From: Mycobacterium sp. ITM-2016-00318
GTDB lineage: Bacteria > Actinomycetota > Actinomycetes > Mycobacteriales > Mycobacteriaceae
Direction of reading: 5' to 3'
DNA: 64,000 nt
Assembly: GCF_002968285.2 (NCBI RefSeq)
Contig: NZ_CP134400.1
Location: 434,001 to 498,000 of the forward strand
In this document: piece by piece, positions 48,582 through 63,514 of the stretch
Position numbering within the stretch: the stretch's first letter is position 1
Layout: each line of letters starts with the position of its first letter
Program-made: the position numbers and the translations under genes
Notes under the pieces: model-generated
Database searches by the model: none
The model's input: the letters and a program-made list of their open reading frames with translations, nothing else
What the model was told of the DNA's origin: nothing

Positions 48582-49699
48582 CCGTCCTCGTGCTCAATTC
48601 TGGCTCGTCGTCGGTGAAGTACGCCGTGGTCGACCCGGATTCGGGCGAGATGCTCACCGACGGCATCGTCGAGCGGATCGGTGAGGGCGAGGTGCCCGAT
48701 CATGCCGCGGCGATGCAGGTGGTGTTCGACGAGTTGTCGGACCACATGGCAGGCATCACCGCTGTCGGCCATCGGGTTGTGCACGGTGGACCGGACCTGT
48801 ACCAGCCGACGCTGGTCGACGACGCGATCGTCGCCGAGCTGGAGGAGCTCGCGCCGCTGGCCCCTCTGCACAACCCGCCCGCCGTGCTCGGCATCCGGGT
48901 CGCCAGGGATGCGCTGGGAGGCCTGCCGCACATCGCCGTCTTCGACACGGCGTTCTTCCACGACCTTCCGGCCGCCGCCGCGACATATGCGATCGACCGG
49001 GAAGTCGCGCGCCAGTGGCGGATTCGGCGGTACGGCTTCCACGGCACCTCGCATCAGTACGTCAGCGAACAGGCGGCGCAGTTCCTCGGCACACCCGTCG
49101 AGTCGCTGAACCAGATCGTGTTGCACCTCGGCAACGGCGCATCGGCGTCGGCGATCGCCGCGGGCAAGCCGGTCGACACCTCGATGGGCCTCACGCCGAT
49201 GGAGGGCCTGGTGATGGGCACCAGGTCCGGCGACGTCGATCCCGGCATCCTCACCTATCTGGCACGTACCGCGGGGATGAGCGTCGAGGACATCGAGACG
49301 ATGCTGAACAAGCGGTCCGGTGTGCTCGGCCTCGGCGGATCGATCGACTTCAGGAAGCTGCGCAAGAGCATCGAGTCCGGTGACACGGCAGCGCAACTGG
49401 CCTACGCCGTCTACATTCACCGGCTACGCCGCTACATCGGCGCATACCTGGCGGTGCTCGGCAACACCGACGTCATCACCTTCACCGCGGGAGTTGGTGA
49501 GAACGACGCGGCCGTGCGGCGGGATGCGCTTGCGGGCCTGAGCGGGCTCGGTATCGAGATCGACGCGGGCCGCAATGAGAACGGCGAAAACTCCGCACGC
49601 CGGATATCCACCGACAAGTCGACGGTGACGGTGCTGGTGATCCCGACGGACGAGGAGCTGGCCATCGCGCGGGCCTGCGTGAGCGTCGTCCAGGACTGA
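48578..49699 (+). CDS. ackA: Acetate kinase
   Basis: A 373-residue acetate kinase, which makes ATP and acetate from acetyl phosphate. It shows [10 protein letters not shown] at the N-terminus, HRVVHGG near 66, the catalytic Asp in [24 protein letters not shown], and FTAGVGEN near 300 (adenosine site). Somewhat shorter than E. coli AckA, normal for mycobacteria. Last gene of the fgd1-pta-ackA transcript; a hairpin follows at 49719. Confidence 0.95.
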   Translation: MTVLVLNSGSSSVKYAVVDPDSGEMLTDGIVERIGEGEVPDHAAAMQVVFDELSDHMAGITAVGHRVVHGGPDLYQPTLVDDAIVAELEELAPLAPLHNPPAVLGIRVARDALGGLPHIAVFDTAFFHDLPAAAATYAIDREVARQWRIRRYGFHGTSHQYVSEQAAQFLGTPVESLNQIVLHLGNGASASAIAAGKPVDTSMGLTPMEGLVMGTRSGDVDPGILTYLARTAGMSVEDIETMLNKRSGVLGLGGSIDFRKLRKSIESGDTAAQLAYAVYIHRLRRYIGAYLAVLGNTDVITFTAGVGENDAAVRRDALAGLSGLGIEIDAGRNENGENSARRISTDKSTVTVLVIPTDEELAIARACVSVVQD

Positions 49700-49718
49700 C
49701 ACTGGTTCGAAATCCGTC

Positions 49719-49736
49719 GTTCGGCGGCAGCCGAAC
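49719..49736. terminator. Hairpin between ackA and the convergent small gene
   Basis: GTTCGGC (49719-49725), GGCA, GCCGAAC (49730-49736): a perfect 7-bp stem with a 4-base loop, 20 bases after the ackA stop and touching the stop codon of the opposing gene. Probably a bidirectional terminator without a U-tract. Confidence 0.6.
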
Positions 49737-49960
49737 TATGGGGATTTTCGCTTATTGGCCACGGGTTGGGCATCGGTGCCCTTGGTGAGCCGGAGTGCGA
49801 GCAAGATGTCGAAGAACGTGATGAACAAACCCCACCAATACATCCACTTCAGCGACGGATCTGGGTCCGATACGAAGTATCCGATGAGGAAGATCGGCCC
49901 GACGATGCCGAAGACGAACATCATTCCCTGAAAAACCAGATAACGCTTGAACGTCTCCAC
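49736..49960 (-). CDS. Small two-helix membrane protein
   Basis: A 74-residue protein with two hydrophobic helices (about 9-28 and 38-56) and a basic C-terminal tail (NKRKSP). The first loop is DPDPSLKWMYWWG. The ATG is clean, and the protein looks like a conserved short membrane protein of mycobacteria; no function is known. It lies downstream of pknG on the same strand but is separated by a large palindrome, so it probably has its own promoter. Confidence 0.72.
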   Translation of the reverse strand: METFKRYLVFQGMMFVFGIVGPIFLIGYFVSDPDPSLKWMYWWGLFITFFDILLALRLTKGTDAQPVANKRKSP

Positions 49961-49987
49961 GCGGCGAGTGTAGAAGGTGCTGGTGTG

Positions 49988-50050
49988 CCGCGAAATAGCA
50001 TTCCTGGTTGTGATTTCGCGGTAATCACGACCACCCCTGCTATCTCGCGG
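49988..50050. repeat. 63-bp nested palindrome downstream of pknG
   Basis: Outer arms CCGCGAAATAGCA (49988-50000) and TGCTATCTCGCGG (50038-50050) match at 12 of 13 positions. Inner arms GGTTGTGATT (50006-50015) and AATCACGACC (50023-50032) match at nine of 10. The inner loop is TCGCGGT, and both spacers between arms are five bases, so the element is fully symmetric. In minus-strand RNA the outer mismatch becomes a G-U pair. It lies 27 bases after the pknG stop and is likely a terminator or a small mobile palindrome. Confidence 0.75.
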
Positions 50051-50076
50051 AGTTCGAATGGCCAGCGCGATATGAA

Positions 50077-54637
<4,561 letters not shown>

Positions 54638-54666
54638 CGGTGCGCGGACCTCATCTTTTAGCTACT

Positions 54667-54695
54667 TTCCGACTGCTCTTCCGATCAACTTCCGA
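54667..54695 (-). promoter_or_regulatory. Three direct TTCCGA repeats upstream of glnX
   Basis: TTCCGA occurs at 54667-54672, 54679-54684 and 54690-54695 (TCGGAA on the glnX strand), with start-to-start spacings of 12 and 11 bases. The AT-rich segment ATAAAAGAATTC lies just beyond. The near-helical-turn spacing suggests repeated binding of a regulator at the glnX-glnH-pknG promoter. The binding protein is unknown. Confidence 0.45.
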
Positions 54696-54783
54696 CTCTA
54701 TAAAAGAATTCTAAGAGTTATTCGAGTGACGTGTGGGCATTCGAGGGCCGCGGGTTTGCACCGGCGTTGCCTAAGCTGAATGC

Positions 54784-55284
54784 GTGCGTGGCGACGGTGA
54801 CGGCTGGGTGGTGTCGGAAACCGGCATGTATTGGGGCAAGCACGGTGCAGCGGGTCTGCTTCTGCGTGCGCCGCAAGCCGACGGTTCGGCGGCCGTGCTG
54901 CTACAACACCGCGCGCCATGGAGCCATCAGGGCGGCACATGGGGACTTCCCGGCGGCGCCCGCGACAGCCACGAAAGCCCGGAAGAGGCCGCGGTGCGCG
55001 AGGCGCATGAGGAGGCGGGGCTCACCGCCGACCGCCTCGTCGTGCGCACGACGGTCGTCACCGCTGAGGTCTCCGGGCCGGGCGGCCCGTATTGGACCTA
55101 CACGACCGTGATCGCCGACGCGCCCGAACAGCTCGAGACGGTGCCCAACCGGGAGAGCGCCGAGCTGCGCTGGGTGGCCGAGGACGAGGTCGCCACGCTG
55201 CCCCTGCACCCCGGGTTCGCCGCGAGCTGGGCCGAGCTGCGCGCCGTCGCGGCCACTATCCCGCTGATGCAAGCCGAGCTTTGA
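54784..55284 (+). CDS. mutT3: MutT3-like Nudix hydrolase
   Basis: A 166-residue Nudix hydrolase with the Nudix box [24 protein letters not shown] at about residues 57-80 (pattern Gx5Ex7REUxEExGU intact). It probably hydrolyses oxidised or other nucleoside diphosphate derivatives; the homologue Rv0413 (MutT3) acts on 8-oxo-dGTP/8-oxo-GTP or GDP-type substrates. The start is GTG, and TAAGCT (54772-54777) lies six bases upstream, suggesting a leaderless mRNA. Its 3' end overlaps thiE by 29 bases. Confidence 0.88.
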   Translation: MRGDGDGWVVSETGMYWGKHGAAGLLLRAPQADGSAAVLLQHRAPWSHQGGTWGLPGGARDSHESPEEAAVREAHEEAGLTADRLVVRTTVVTAEVSGPGGPYWTYTTVIADAPEQLETVPNRESAELRWVAEDEVATLPLHPGFAASWAELRAVAATIPLMQAEL

Positions 55285-55936
55285 GCCTGCTCGCGGCCGC
55301 GGCGGGGTCGTCGGCTGCGGCGATAGCCCGCACCACGACGACGCGCCGCGCGCCCGCGTCGAGCACTTCGGGCAACCGCTGCTCGTCGATGCCGCCGATC
55401 GCGAACCAGGGTTTGGCTGGGTTCATCGACGCGGCGGTCCGCACGAGGTCCAGACCAGGCGCAGGCCTGCCCGGCTTGGTCGGGGTGGGCCAGCACGGGC
55501 CGACGCAGAAGTAATCGACCGATTCTTCGACGGCGGCAGCGACTTGCTGTGGGTCGTGCGTGGAGCGGCCGATCTGCTGGTCAGACCCCACGATGTCGCG
55601 GGCGATCGTCAGCGGTAGGTCGTGCTGGCCGAGATGCAGCACATCGGCTCCTGCTGCGCGGGCGATATCGGCGCGGTCGTTCACCGCGAACAGCGCGTTG
55701 TGGCGGCGCGCGGCGTCGGCGAGTATTTCCAGCGCGGCCAGTTCATCGCATGCTTCGAGGGGTCCGAACTGCTGCTCGCCCGGCGAACCCTTGTCACGCA
55801 ACTGGATGATGTCCACCCCGCCTGCGAGAGCCGCGTCGGCGAACGCGGCGAGATCGCCGCGCTCACGGCGCGCGTCGGTGCACAGGTACAGCGACGCCGA
55901 CGCAAGCCGGGCCGTCGGATCCTGAAGGGCAACCAC
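55256..55936 (-). CDS. thiE: Thiamine-phosphate synthase
   Basis: A 226-residue TIM-barrel enzyme that joins HMP-pyrophosphate and thiazole phosphate to thiamine monophosphate. It has QLRDKGSP near 48, [19 protein letters not shown], the pyrophosphate-binding [10 protein letters not shown] and [15 protein letters not shown], and FAIGGI near 182. I chose the GTG at 55936, which gives family-normal length; the open frame upstream is antisense to thiO. It diverges from thiO. No riboswitch is visible on its own strand. Confidence 0.93.
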   Translation of the reverse strand: MVALQDPTARLASASLYLCTDARRERGDLAAFADAALAGGVDIIQLRDKGSPGEQQFGPLEACDELAALEILADAARRHNALFAVNDRADIARAAGADVLHLGQHDLPLTIARDIVGSDQQIGRSTHDPQQVAAAVEESVDYFCVGPCWPTPTKPGRPAPGLDLVRTAASMNPAKPWFAIGGIDEQRLPEVLDAGARRVVVVRAIAAADDPAAAASRLKARLASAG

Positions 55937-55960
55937 ACCGCGAGGGTAATGTGGACCGTC

Positions 55961-56057
55961 GACACGGGAGTCCGGAGAGCGGACTGAGAGTGGGCACACC
56001 GGCTGACGCACCTGCCCTGACCGTCGAACCTGATCCGGGTCATGCCGGCGAAGGGAG
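55961..56057 (+). promoter_or_regulatory. TPP riboswitch (THI element) of thiO-thiS-thiG
   Basis: The conserved THI-box landmarks are all present: CTGAGA at 55984-55989, GAACCTGAT at 56026-56034, and the end ATGCCGGCGAAGGGA at 56042-56056. The last bases AAGGGA run straight into the ribosome-binding site GGGAGGGGAG, eight bases or so before the thiO ATG, so TPP binding should hide it and shut off translation. A -10-like TAATGT (55947-55952) fits transcription starting at about 55959. Confidence 0.92.
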
Positions 56058-56065
56058 GGGAGAAG

Positions 56066-57111
56066 ATGTCTCACAGGTCCGACAAATCCATTGCCGTCAT
56101 CGGCGGTGGCGTCATCGGGCTTTCCATCGCACGCCGGGCCGCGCTCGACGGCTATCCGGTGAGCCTGCACCGATCCGACGATCGCGGAGCATCCTGGGTG
56201 GCGGGCGGCATGCTCGCCCCACACAGCGAAGGGTGGCCACGCGAGGAGGGCCTGTTGCGCCTCGGTCTCGCGTCGCTGGCGTTGTGGCATCGGGGGGGAC
56301 GCGGCGGTTTCACCGACGGGCTGGGAGAAGGCGTGATCACCGCGCGCGAATCGCTTGTGGTCGCCGTCGATCGCGCCGACGCCGCGGACCTCAGGACGGC
56401 CGGGGAGTGGCTGGCCGCGCAGGGTCATCCGGTCAAGGTCACGTCTGCCGCCCGCGATATCGAGCCGCTGCTCGCCCAGGGCATTCGGCACGGCTTCGTC
56501 GCCGAGACCGAACTCGCCGTCGACAACCGTGCGGTGCTCGAGGCGTTGGCCGCGCACTGCGACCGGCTGGGTGTGCTCATGCGCCCGCCGGTCGACGACC
56601 TCGCAGCGGTCGACGCCGACGTCCGGGTGATCGCCAACGGGATCGACGCACCGACGCTGTGGCCCGGCCTGCCCGTGCGGCCCGTCAAGGGTGAGGTGCT
56701 GCGGCTGCGCTGGCGGAAAGGGTGTATGCCGGTGCCCCGGAGAGTGATCAGGGCACGTGTGCACGGTAGGCAGGTGTACCTGGTGCCGCGGTCCGACGGC
56801 GTGGTCGTCGGAGCCACCCAGTACGAGCACGGCCGCGACACCGCGCCTGCGGTGACCGGTGTACGGGAACTGCTGGACGACGCCTGCACGGTGATGCCGG
56901 CGCTCGGCGAGTACGAACTGGCCGAATGCGCGGCCGGCCTGCGTCCGATGACGCCCGACAACCTTCCGATCGTCGGCCGCCTCGACGACCGCACACTGGT
57001 CGCGACGGGCCATGGCCGGTCCGGGTTCCTGCTGGCGCCATGGACCGCGGAGGCGATCGCGGGCGAACTCAACGGTGCTCCGCTGCCAGACTCCGAACTG
57101 CTGGAGGTGCG

Positions 57112-57115
<4 letters not shown>
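56066..57115 (+). CDS. thiO: Glycine oxidase
   Basis: A 349-residue FAD-dependent amine oxidase (DAO fold) that oxidises glycine to dehydroglycine for thiazole synthesis. It has the dinucleotide-binding motif [10 protein letters not shown] near residue 11, [10 protein letters not shown] near 48, [11 protein letters not shown] near 210 and the C-terminal [11 protein letters not shown] flavin motif near 315. The ATG at 56066 follows the riboswitch ribosome-binding site. Last codons overlap thiS by four bases. Confidence 0.93.
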
Positions 57116-58878
<1,763 letters not shown>

Positions 58879-58891
58879 CAGGATAACCACG

Positions 58892-59794
58892 ATGATCGAA
58901 TTGGTCGGGCTCACCAAGGTATTTGGGCGGACCCGCGCGGTCGACGAGCTGACCTGCACCATCGAGCCCGGCATGGTCACCGGTTTCCTCGGCCCGAACG
59001 GTGCGGGCAAGACCACCACGATGCGCATGATCCTCGGGCTGGACCGCCCCACGTCGGGCAGCGCGACCATCGACGGAAAGCGTTATCGGGAACTTGTCGA
59101 CCCGCTGCGCCACGTGGGCGCCCTTCTCGACGCGAAACAGACCCATCCCAACCGGTCGGTGCGCGCACACCTGCGGTGGCTGGCGGCGACGAACCGGTTG
59201 TCCGCAGGGCGCGTCGACGAGGTGCTGGAGAAGGTCGGGCTCTCGGCGGTCGCGGCCAAGAAGGCGGGCACGCTGTCGCTGGGTATGAGCCAGCGGCTCG
59301 GCATCGCGGCCGCACTGCTGGGCGATCCGCCGGTGCTGCTGTTCGACGAGCCGGTCAACGGCCTCGACCCCGAGGGCATCCGGTGGGTGCGAACGCTCAT
59401 GCGCACGCTGGCGGATGAGGGTCGAACCGTCTTCGTGTCCAGCCATCTGCTGGCCGAGATGTCCAACACCGCCGACCGGCTCGTGGTCATCGGCCGCGGC
59501 AAGCTGATCGCCTCGACGACGGTGGCCGAGTTCGTCGGAAGGGCCGACGGCGTCAGGGTGCGAAGCCCGCAACTGGACACGCTGCGCACGGTGCTGACCG
59601 AGTCCGGCATCGAGGTCGGCGATGACGAGGCGGCAACGGCGCTGCTGGTACGCGGCGCCGCCTGCGAGGTGGTCGGCGATCTGGCCGCGCGCAACGGAAT
59701 AACGTTGCACGAGTTGACCTCACAGCAGGCGTCACTGGAGGACGCGTACATGAAACTCACCGACGACGCCGTGCAGTACCGGGCGGCGACATGA
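58892..59794 (+). CDS. ABC transporter ATP-binding protein
   Basis: A 300-residue ABC ATPase of the multidrug/bacitracin-export type (CcmA-like). Walker A GPNGAGKTTT near 33, signature SLGMSQRLG near 131, Walker B LLFDEPVNGLDPEG near 150 and H-loop SSHLLAEM near 190 are all present. The C-terminal 80 residues are the family-specific extension. It starts 13 bases after the SGNH gene. With the permease next door it forms an exporter of unknown substrate. Confidence 0.92.
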   Translation: MIELVGLTKVFGRTRAVDELTCTIEPGMVTGFLGPNGAGKTTTMRMILGLDRPTSGSATIDGKRYRELVDPLRHVGALLDAKQTHPNRSVRAHLRWLAATNRLSAGRVDEVLEKVGLSAVAAKKAGTLSLGMSQRLGIAAALLGDPPVLLFDEPVNGLDPEGIRWVRTLMRTLADEGRTVFVSSHLLAEMSNTADRLVVIGRGKLIASTTVAEFVGRADGVRVRSPQLDTLRTVLTESGIEVGDDEAATALLVRGAACEVVGDLAARNGITLHELTSQQASLEDAYMKLTDDAVQYRAAT

Positions 59795-60510
59795 GCGCGC
59801 TGGCGGTGATCAATGCCGAACGCATCAAGCTGTTCACCACCAGGTCGCTGCTGTGGTCGGCGGCCGCGATCGCGGTGCTGAGCCTCGGGCTGGCGGCCAT
59901 TCAGGCGTCGACCACATATGGTCCCGGCACGGTCGCGCCAGAGAAGGCGGCGATGGGCGTGGCCGTTTTCGGCGTCCCGGTCATGATGATTCTCTCGGCG
60001 CTGACCGTCACCAACGAGTACCGCAACGGCCTCATCCGCAGCACGTTCGCCGCGGTGCCGAACCGGACGCTGGTGCTGCTCGCGAAAGCCCTTGTCGCCG
60101 CGCTGATCTCGGGCATCTACGCCGCCGTGATGGTGATGGCTTCGATCGTGGTGGCGCACTCGGATCCCCGTGATTGGCGGCTGGTCGGCGCCATCGCGCT
60201 GTATGCGATGCTCGCGGCGGTGCTCGGCGTCGGGGTAGGTGCACTGGTCCGGGCGTCGGCCGGCGCGGTGGCGCTGCTGCTGCTGTGGCCGCTCGTTGCC
60301 GAACCGCTACTGGGCAACATGCCCAACATCAGCGGCCGGATCGGCCCGTACCTGCCGTTCGCGAACGCGTTCACCTTCATCGATGTGCAGTGGCTCTACC
60401 CGTACTACGCCATGCCGTGGGGACCGGTGTCCTCGATCGTCTACTTCGCGTTCGTTGTGGCTGCGGTGTTCGTCGCGGCGCTGGTCGCGATCAACCGGCG
60501 CGACGCATGA
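59791..60510 (+). CDS. ABC transporter permease
   Basis: A 239-residue membrane protein with six transmembrane helices (ABC-2 type), including a long periplasmic loop after helix 1 and the cytoplasmic NEYRNGLIRSTFAAVP segment that contacts the ATPase. The start overlaps the ATPase stop (ATGA). Substrate unknown. Confidence 0.9.
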   Translation: MSALAVINAERIKLFTTRSLLWSAAAIAVLSLGLAAIQASTTYGPGTVAPEKAAMGVAVFGVPVMMILSALTVTNEYRNGLIRSTFAAVPNRTLVLLAKALVAALISGIYAAVMVMASIVVAHSDPRDWRLVGAIALYAMLAAVLGVGVGALVRASAGAVALLLLWPLVAEPLLGNMPNISGRIGPYLPFANAFTFIDVQWLYPYYAMPWGPVSSIVYFAFVVAAVFVAALVAINRRDA

Positions 60511-60542
60511 GCCGACCAGGCGCAGCCGCTAACGTGGGAGCA

Positions 60543-62060
60543 ATGGTTCGTAAGTCGCGCGGGGTTTGCGCTGTGGTCGCCGCGGTCGGCATGGTCGCTG
60601 CCTTCGGTGGCTGCGGCAGCAAGCCCGCCAAGGAAGCCACCAGCCCGCCCTCAACGCCGGCGGCCTCCGCTGCGGCAACCAAGTACGCCGCGACGCTGCG
60701 TGGGCGCATCAAGGCCGACGCGATGATGGCGCACCTGCAGAAATTGCAGGACATCGCCGACGCGCACGACGGCAACCGGTCACTGGGCACCGCGGGCTAC
60801 GACGTGAGCGTCGACTACGTCGCCACGACGCTGCGCGACAAGGGTTTCGACGTGGCGACCCCCGAGTTCGAGGTGCGGCTGGCGTTCGCAGAGGATCCGC
60901 AGCTCACCGTGGGCGGCGCGACGATCGAGGCCAAGCCGCTCGAGTACACCATCGGCACGCCCGACGGCGGCGTCTCCGGTCCGCTGGTCGCGGCCCGTGT
61001 CGACGACACACCGGGTTGCACGGCCGCCGACTATGACGGCCTTCCCGCCCAGGGCGCGGTCGTGCTGGTGGACCGTGGCACCTGCCCGTTCACGCAGAAA
61101 CAGGCCGCGGCCGCCGAGCGCGGTGCGGTGGCCCTCGTCGTCGCCAACAACGAGGACGGCGACGAGATGGGCGGCACGCTCGGCGAGGAGTCGAACGTGA
61201 AGATCCCCGTCGTCAGCGTCGACAAGGCCTCCGGCGAGCGACTGCGCGCCGCGCCCGGCGACACCACGCTCAAGCTCAAGGCCGGCGTGGAGGTGAAGAA
61301 GACCCGCAACGTCATCGCCCAGACGAAAACCGGATCGACCTCCGATGTGGTGATGGCCGGTGCGCACCTTGACAGTGTGAAAGAGGGTCCGGGCATCAAC
61401 GACAACGGCTCCGGGGTGGCAGCGGTGCTGGAAACCGCGCTGCAGCTCGGCCCCTCGCCGGATGTGCAGAACGCGGTGCGGTTCGGCTTCTGGGGCGCCG
61501 AGGAAATGGGGCTGAAGGGGTCGAACAACTACGTCGAGTCGCTCGACGTCGAGGCGCTCAAGGATATCGCGCTCTATCTGAACTTCGACATGCTCGGCTC
61601 GCCGAACCCCGGGTACTTCACCTACGACGGCGACCAGTCGGTGGCGCCGAGCCCGAGGAATCCCACACCACGGGTGCCCGAGGGGTCGGCGGGCATCGAG
61701 CGCACCTTCGTCGCCTACCTCGAACAGGCCGGTAAGAGCGCGCAGGACACCGGCTTCGACGGCCGCTCCGACTACGACGGGTTCACCATGGCAGGTGTAC
61801 CGGCGGGTGGACTGTTCTCCGGCGGGGAGGAGAAGATGAGCCGCGAACAATCCGAGCTTTGGGACGGCAGTGCCGACGAGCCGTTCGACCCGAACTATCA
61901 CAAGAAATCCGACACGCTGGACCACATCGACCGGAAGGCGTTGGAGATCAACGGCGCCGGTGTCGGATACGTCGTCGGTGTGTACGCGCAGGATCAACGC
62001 GGCCGAAACGGTGTGCCGATCCGCGACGACCGCACCCGGCACGTCCTTTCCCACTCATGA
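60543..62060 (+). CDS. lpqL: M28 aminopeptidase lipoprotein LpqL
   Basis: A 505-residue lipoprotein (Cys24 after a signal sequence with FGGC) with a PA (protease-associated) insert (about 140-255) and an M28 catalytic domain. The two-zinc ligands are visible: AGAHLDS, INDNGSG, WGAEE, NFDMLGS and NYHKKSDTLDHI. It trims N-terminal residues from peptides at the cell surface. Position matches Rv0418 (LpqL). It overlaps the next gene, a paralogue, by four bases. Confidence 0.92.
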   Translation: MVRKSRGVCAVVAAVGMVAAFGGCGSKPAKEATSPPSTPAASAAATKYAATLRGRIKADAMMAHLQKLQDIADAHDGNRSLGTAGYDVSVDYVATTLRDKGFDVATPEFEVRLAFAEDPQLTVGGATIEAKPLEYTIGTPDGGVSGPLVAARVDDTPGCTAADYDGLPAQGAVVLVDRGTCPFTQKQAAAAERGAVALVVANNEDGDEMGGTLGEESNVKIPVVSVDKASGERLRAAPGDTTLKLKAGVEVKKTRNVIAQTKTGSTSDVVMAGAHLDSVKEGPGINDNGSGVAAVLETALQLGPSPDVQNAVRFGFWGAEEMGLKGSNNYVESLDVEALKDIALYLNFDMLGSPNPGYFTYDGDQSVAPSPRNPTPRVPEGSAGIERTFVAYLEQAGKSAQDTGFDGRSDYDGFTMAGVPAGGLFSGGEEKMSREQSELWDGSADEPFDPNYHKKSDTLDHIDRKALEINGAGVGYVVGVYAQDQRGRNGVPIRDDRTRHVLSHS

Positions 62061-63514
62061 CGCGACCGATCACGGGGGCGGCTGTCATCCTGGTTGTGCT
62101 GCTCGGCGGGTGTTCGTCGACACCGCAGCCGGCGACAGATCTCGCCCGCGATCTGGCCGACAAGGTGGGCGTCGATGGGATGTACACCCACCTGCGCAAG
62201 CTGCAGGAGATCGCCGACGCCAATAACACGTCGCGCGCCGAGGGCACACCCGGGTATGACGCGAGCGTCGACTACGTTGCGCAGACGCTGCGCGACAGGG
62301 GTTTCGACGTCCAGACGCCCGAATACGAGCGGCTCGGCGTGGTCTCACCGGGACGGCCGAGGGTCACCGTTTCCGGCCGTGACTATTCCGTCGACCAGGC
62401 CTCCCTGCTGACCGCGACCAAGGCGGGTGGGCTACGGGCCGCGACGCGCAGGCCGCAGAAGCCCGCCGGTTGCACCGCCGCCGACTACGGGGCCACGAAG
62501 GCGACCGGCGCCATCGCCGTCGTCGACGACACCGGCTGCTCGATCGTCGACAAACAGAAGACGGCCGTCGGTGAGGGCGCCGTCGGACTTCTCGTCGTCA
62601 GCGATCCTGGCGCGCAGGGCAGTCCGAAGCGATTGTTCAGCCCCGGGTACTACCGCGGCCTGACCGTTCCCGTCGCGGTCGTCGACCGGGCCGCCGACGC
62701 CTCGCTGCGCCGCACGAATGCGCCGGTGCTGCTGACGCTCGACGCCGATGCGGCGATGGTGAAGTCACGTAATGTGTTGGCGCAGACGAAGACCGGCGAT
62801 ACGCGCAACGTGGTGATGGCGGGCGCACATCTGGACAGCGCCGCGGGAAGTCCGGGCATCAACGACGATGGCAGCGGGGTGGCTGCGCTGCTCGAGACCG
62901 CCGCCGCGCTGGGTTCGCAGCCGCAGACCACCAACGCGGTGCGGTTCGGTTTCTGGGGCTCCGAGGAGAAGGTGCTCGCCGGGTCGACGAAGTACGTCGA
63001 GGGGTTGGAACGCGATCAACTCGACAACATCGCGCTGTACCTCGACTTCGACATGCTCGGTTCGCCCAATGCAGGCTTCTTCACCTATGACGGCGACCAG
63101 TCGGGTCAGCCCAACCCCGACGTGCCCGCCAAAACCGTGCCTGCGGGCTCCGCGGGCATCGAACGCACGCTGGCTGGCTATCTGAACCTGGCCGGTATCC
63201 GGCCCGCCGACATGCCGCTGGGCAAGGCAGGTGACTACAGCCCGTTCCTGAGTGCGGGCGTCCCGATCGGCGGAGTCACAACCGGTGCGTCGCAACGGAA
63301 GTCGGAGGTCCAGGCGCGCCTGTGGGGCGGTGTCGCCGGTGCCGCGTTCGACCGCAACAACCACCTTCCTGGCGACACCGTCGACAACGTCAACCGTGAT
63401 GCGCTGGCCGTGACGGGCCCCGCGGTGGCGTTCGCCGTCGGCACCTACACCCAGTCGATCGAGGGTGCGAACGGCGTTTCTACCCGCGAGCAGCGCCGCC
63501 GGCATACGCCTTAG
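62057..63514 (+). CDS. Second M28 peptidase lipoprotein (LpqL paralogue)
   Basis: A 485-residue lipoprotein with lipobox LGGC (Cys19). The order of domains is the same as in LpqL: a PA-like insert, then an M28 domain with AGAHLDS, INDDGSG, WGSEE, DFDMLGS and NNHLPGDTVDNV. All zinc ligands appear to be kept. High similarity between the two genes over the catalytic part suggests tandem duplication with later divergence, mainly in the PA part. It is not an LpqM (Rv0419) homologue, since LpqM is, as I recall, a different metallopeptidase type. Confidence 0.88.
   Translation: MTRPITGAAVILVVLLGGCSSTPQPATDLARDLADKVGVDGMYTHLRKLQEIADANNTSRAEGTPGYDASVDYVAQTLRDRGFDVQTPEYERLGVVSPGRPRVTVSGRDYSVDQASLLTATKAGGLRAATRRPQKPAGCTAADYGATKATGAIAVVDDTGCSIVDKQKTAVGEGAVGLLVVSDPGAQGSPKRLFSPGYYRGLTVPVAVVDRAADASLRRTNAPVLLTLDADAAMVKSRNVLAQTKTGDTRNVVMAGAHLDSAAGSPGINDDGSGVAALLETAAALGSQPQTTNAVRFGFWGSEEKVLAGSTKYVEGLERDQLDNIALYLDFDMLGSPNAGFFTYDGDQSGQPNPDVPAKTVPAGSAGIERTLAGYLNLAGIRPADMPLGKAGDYSPFLSAGVPIGGVTTGASQRKSEVQARLWGGVAGAAFDRNNHLPGDTVDNVNRDALAVTGPAVAFAVGTYTQSIEGANGVSTREQRRRHTP

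Noticed and set aside
62057..63514. lpqM (Rv0419) assignment
   Set aside because: The protein is an M28 aminopeptidase like LpqL; LpqM is, as I recall, a different metallopeptidase.
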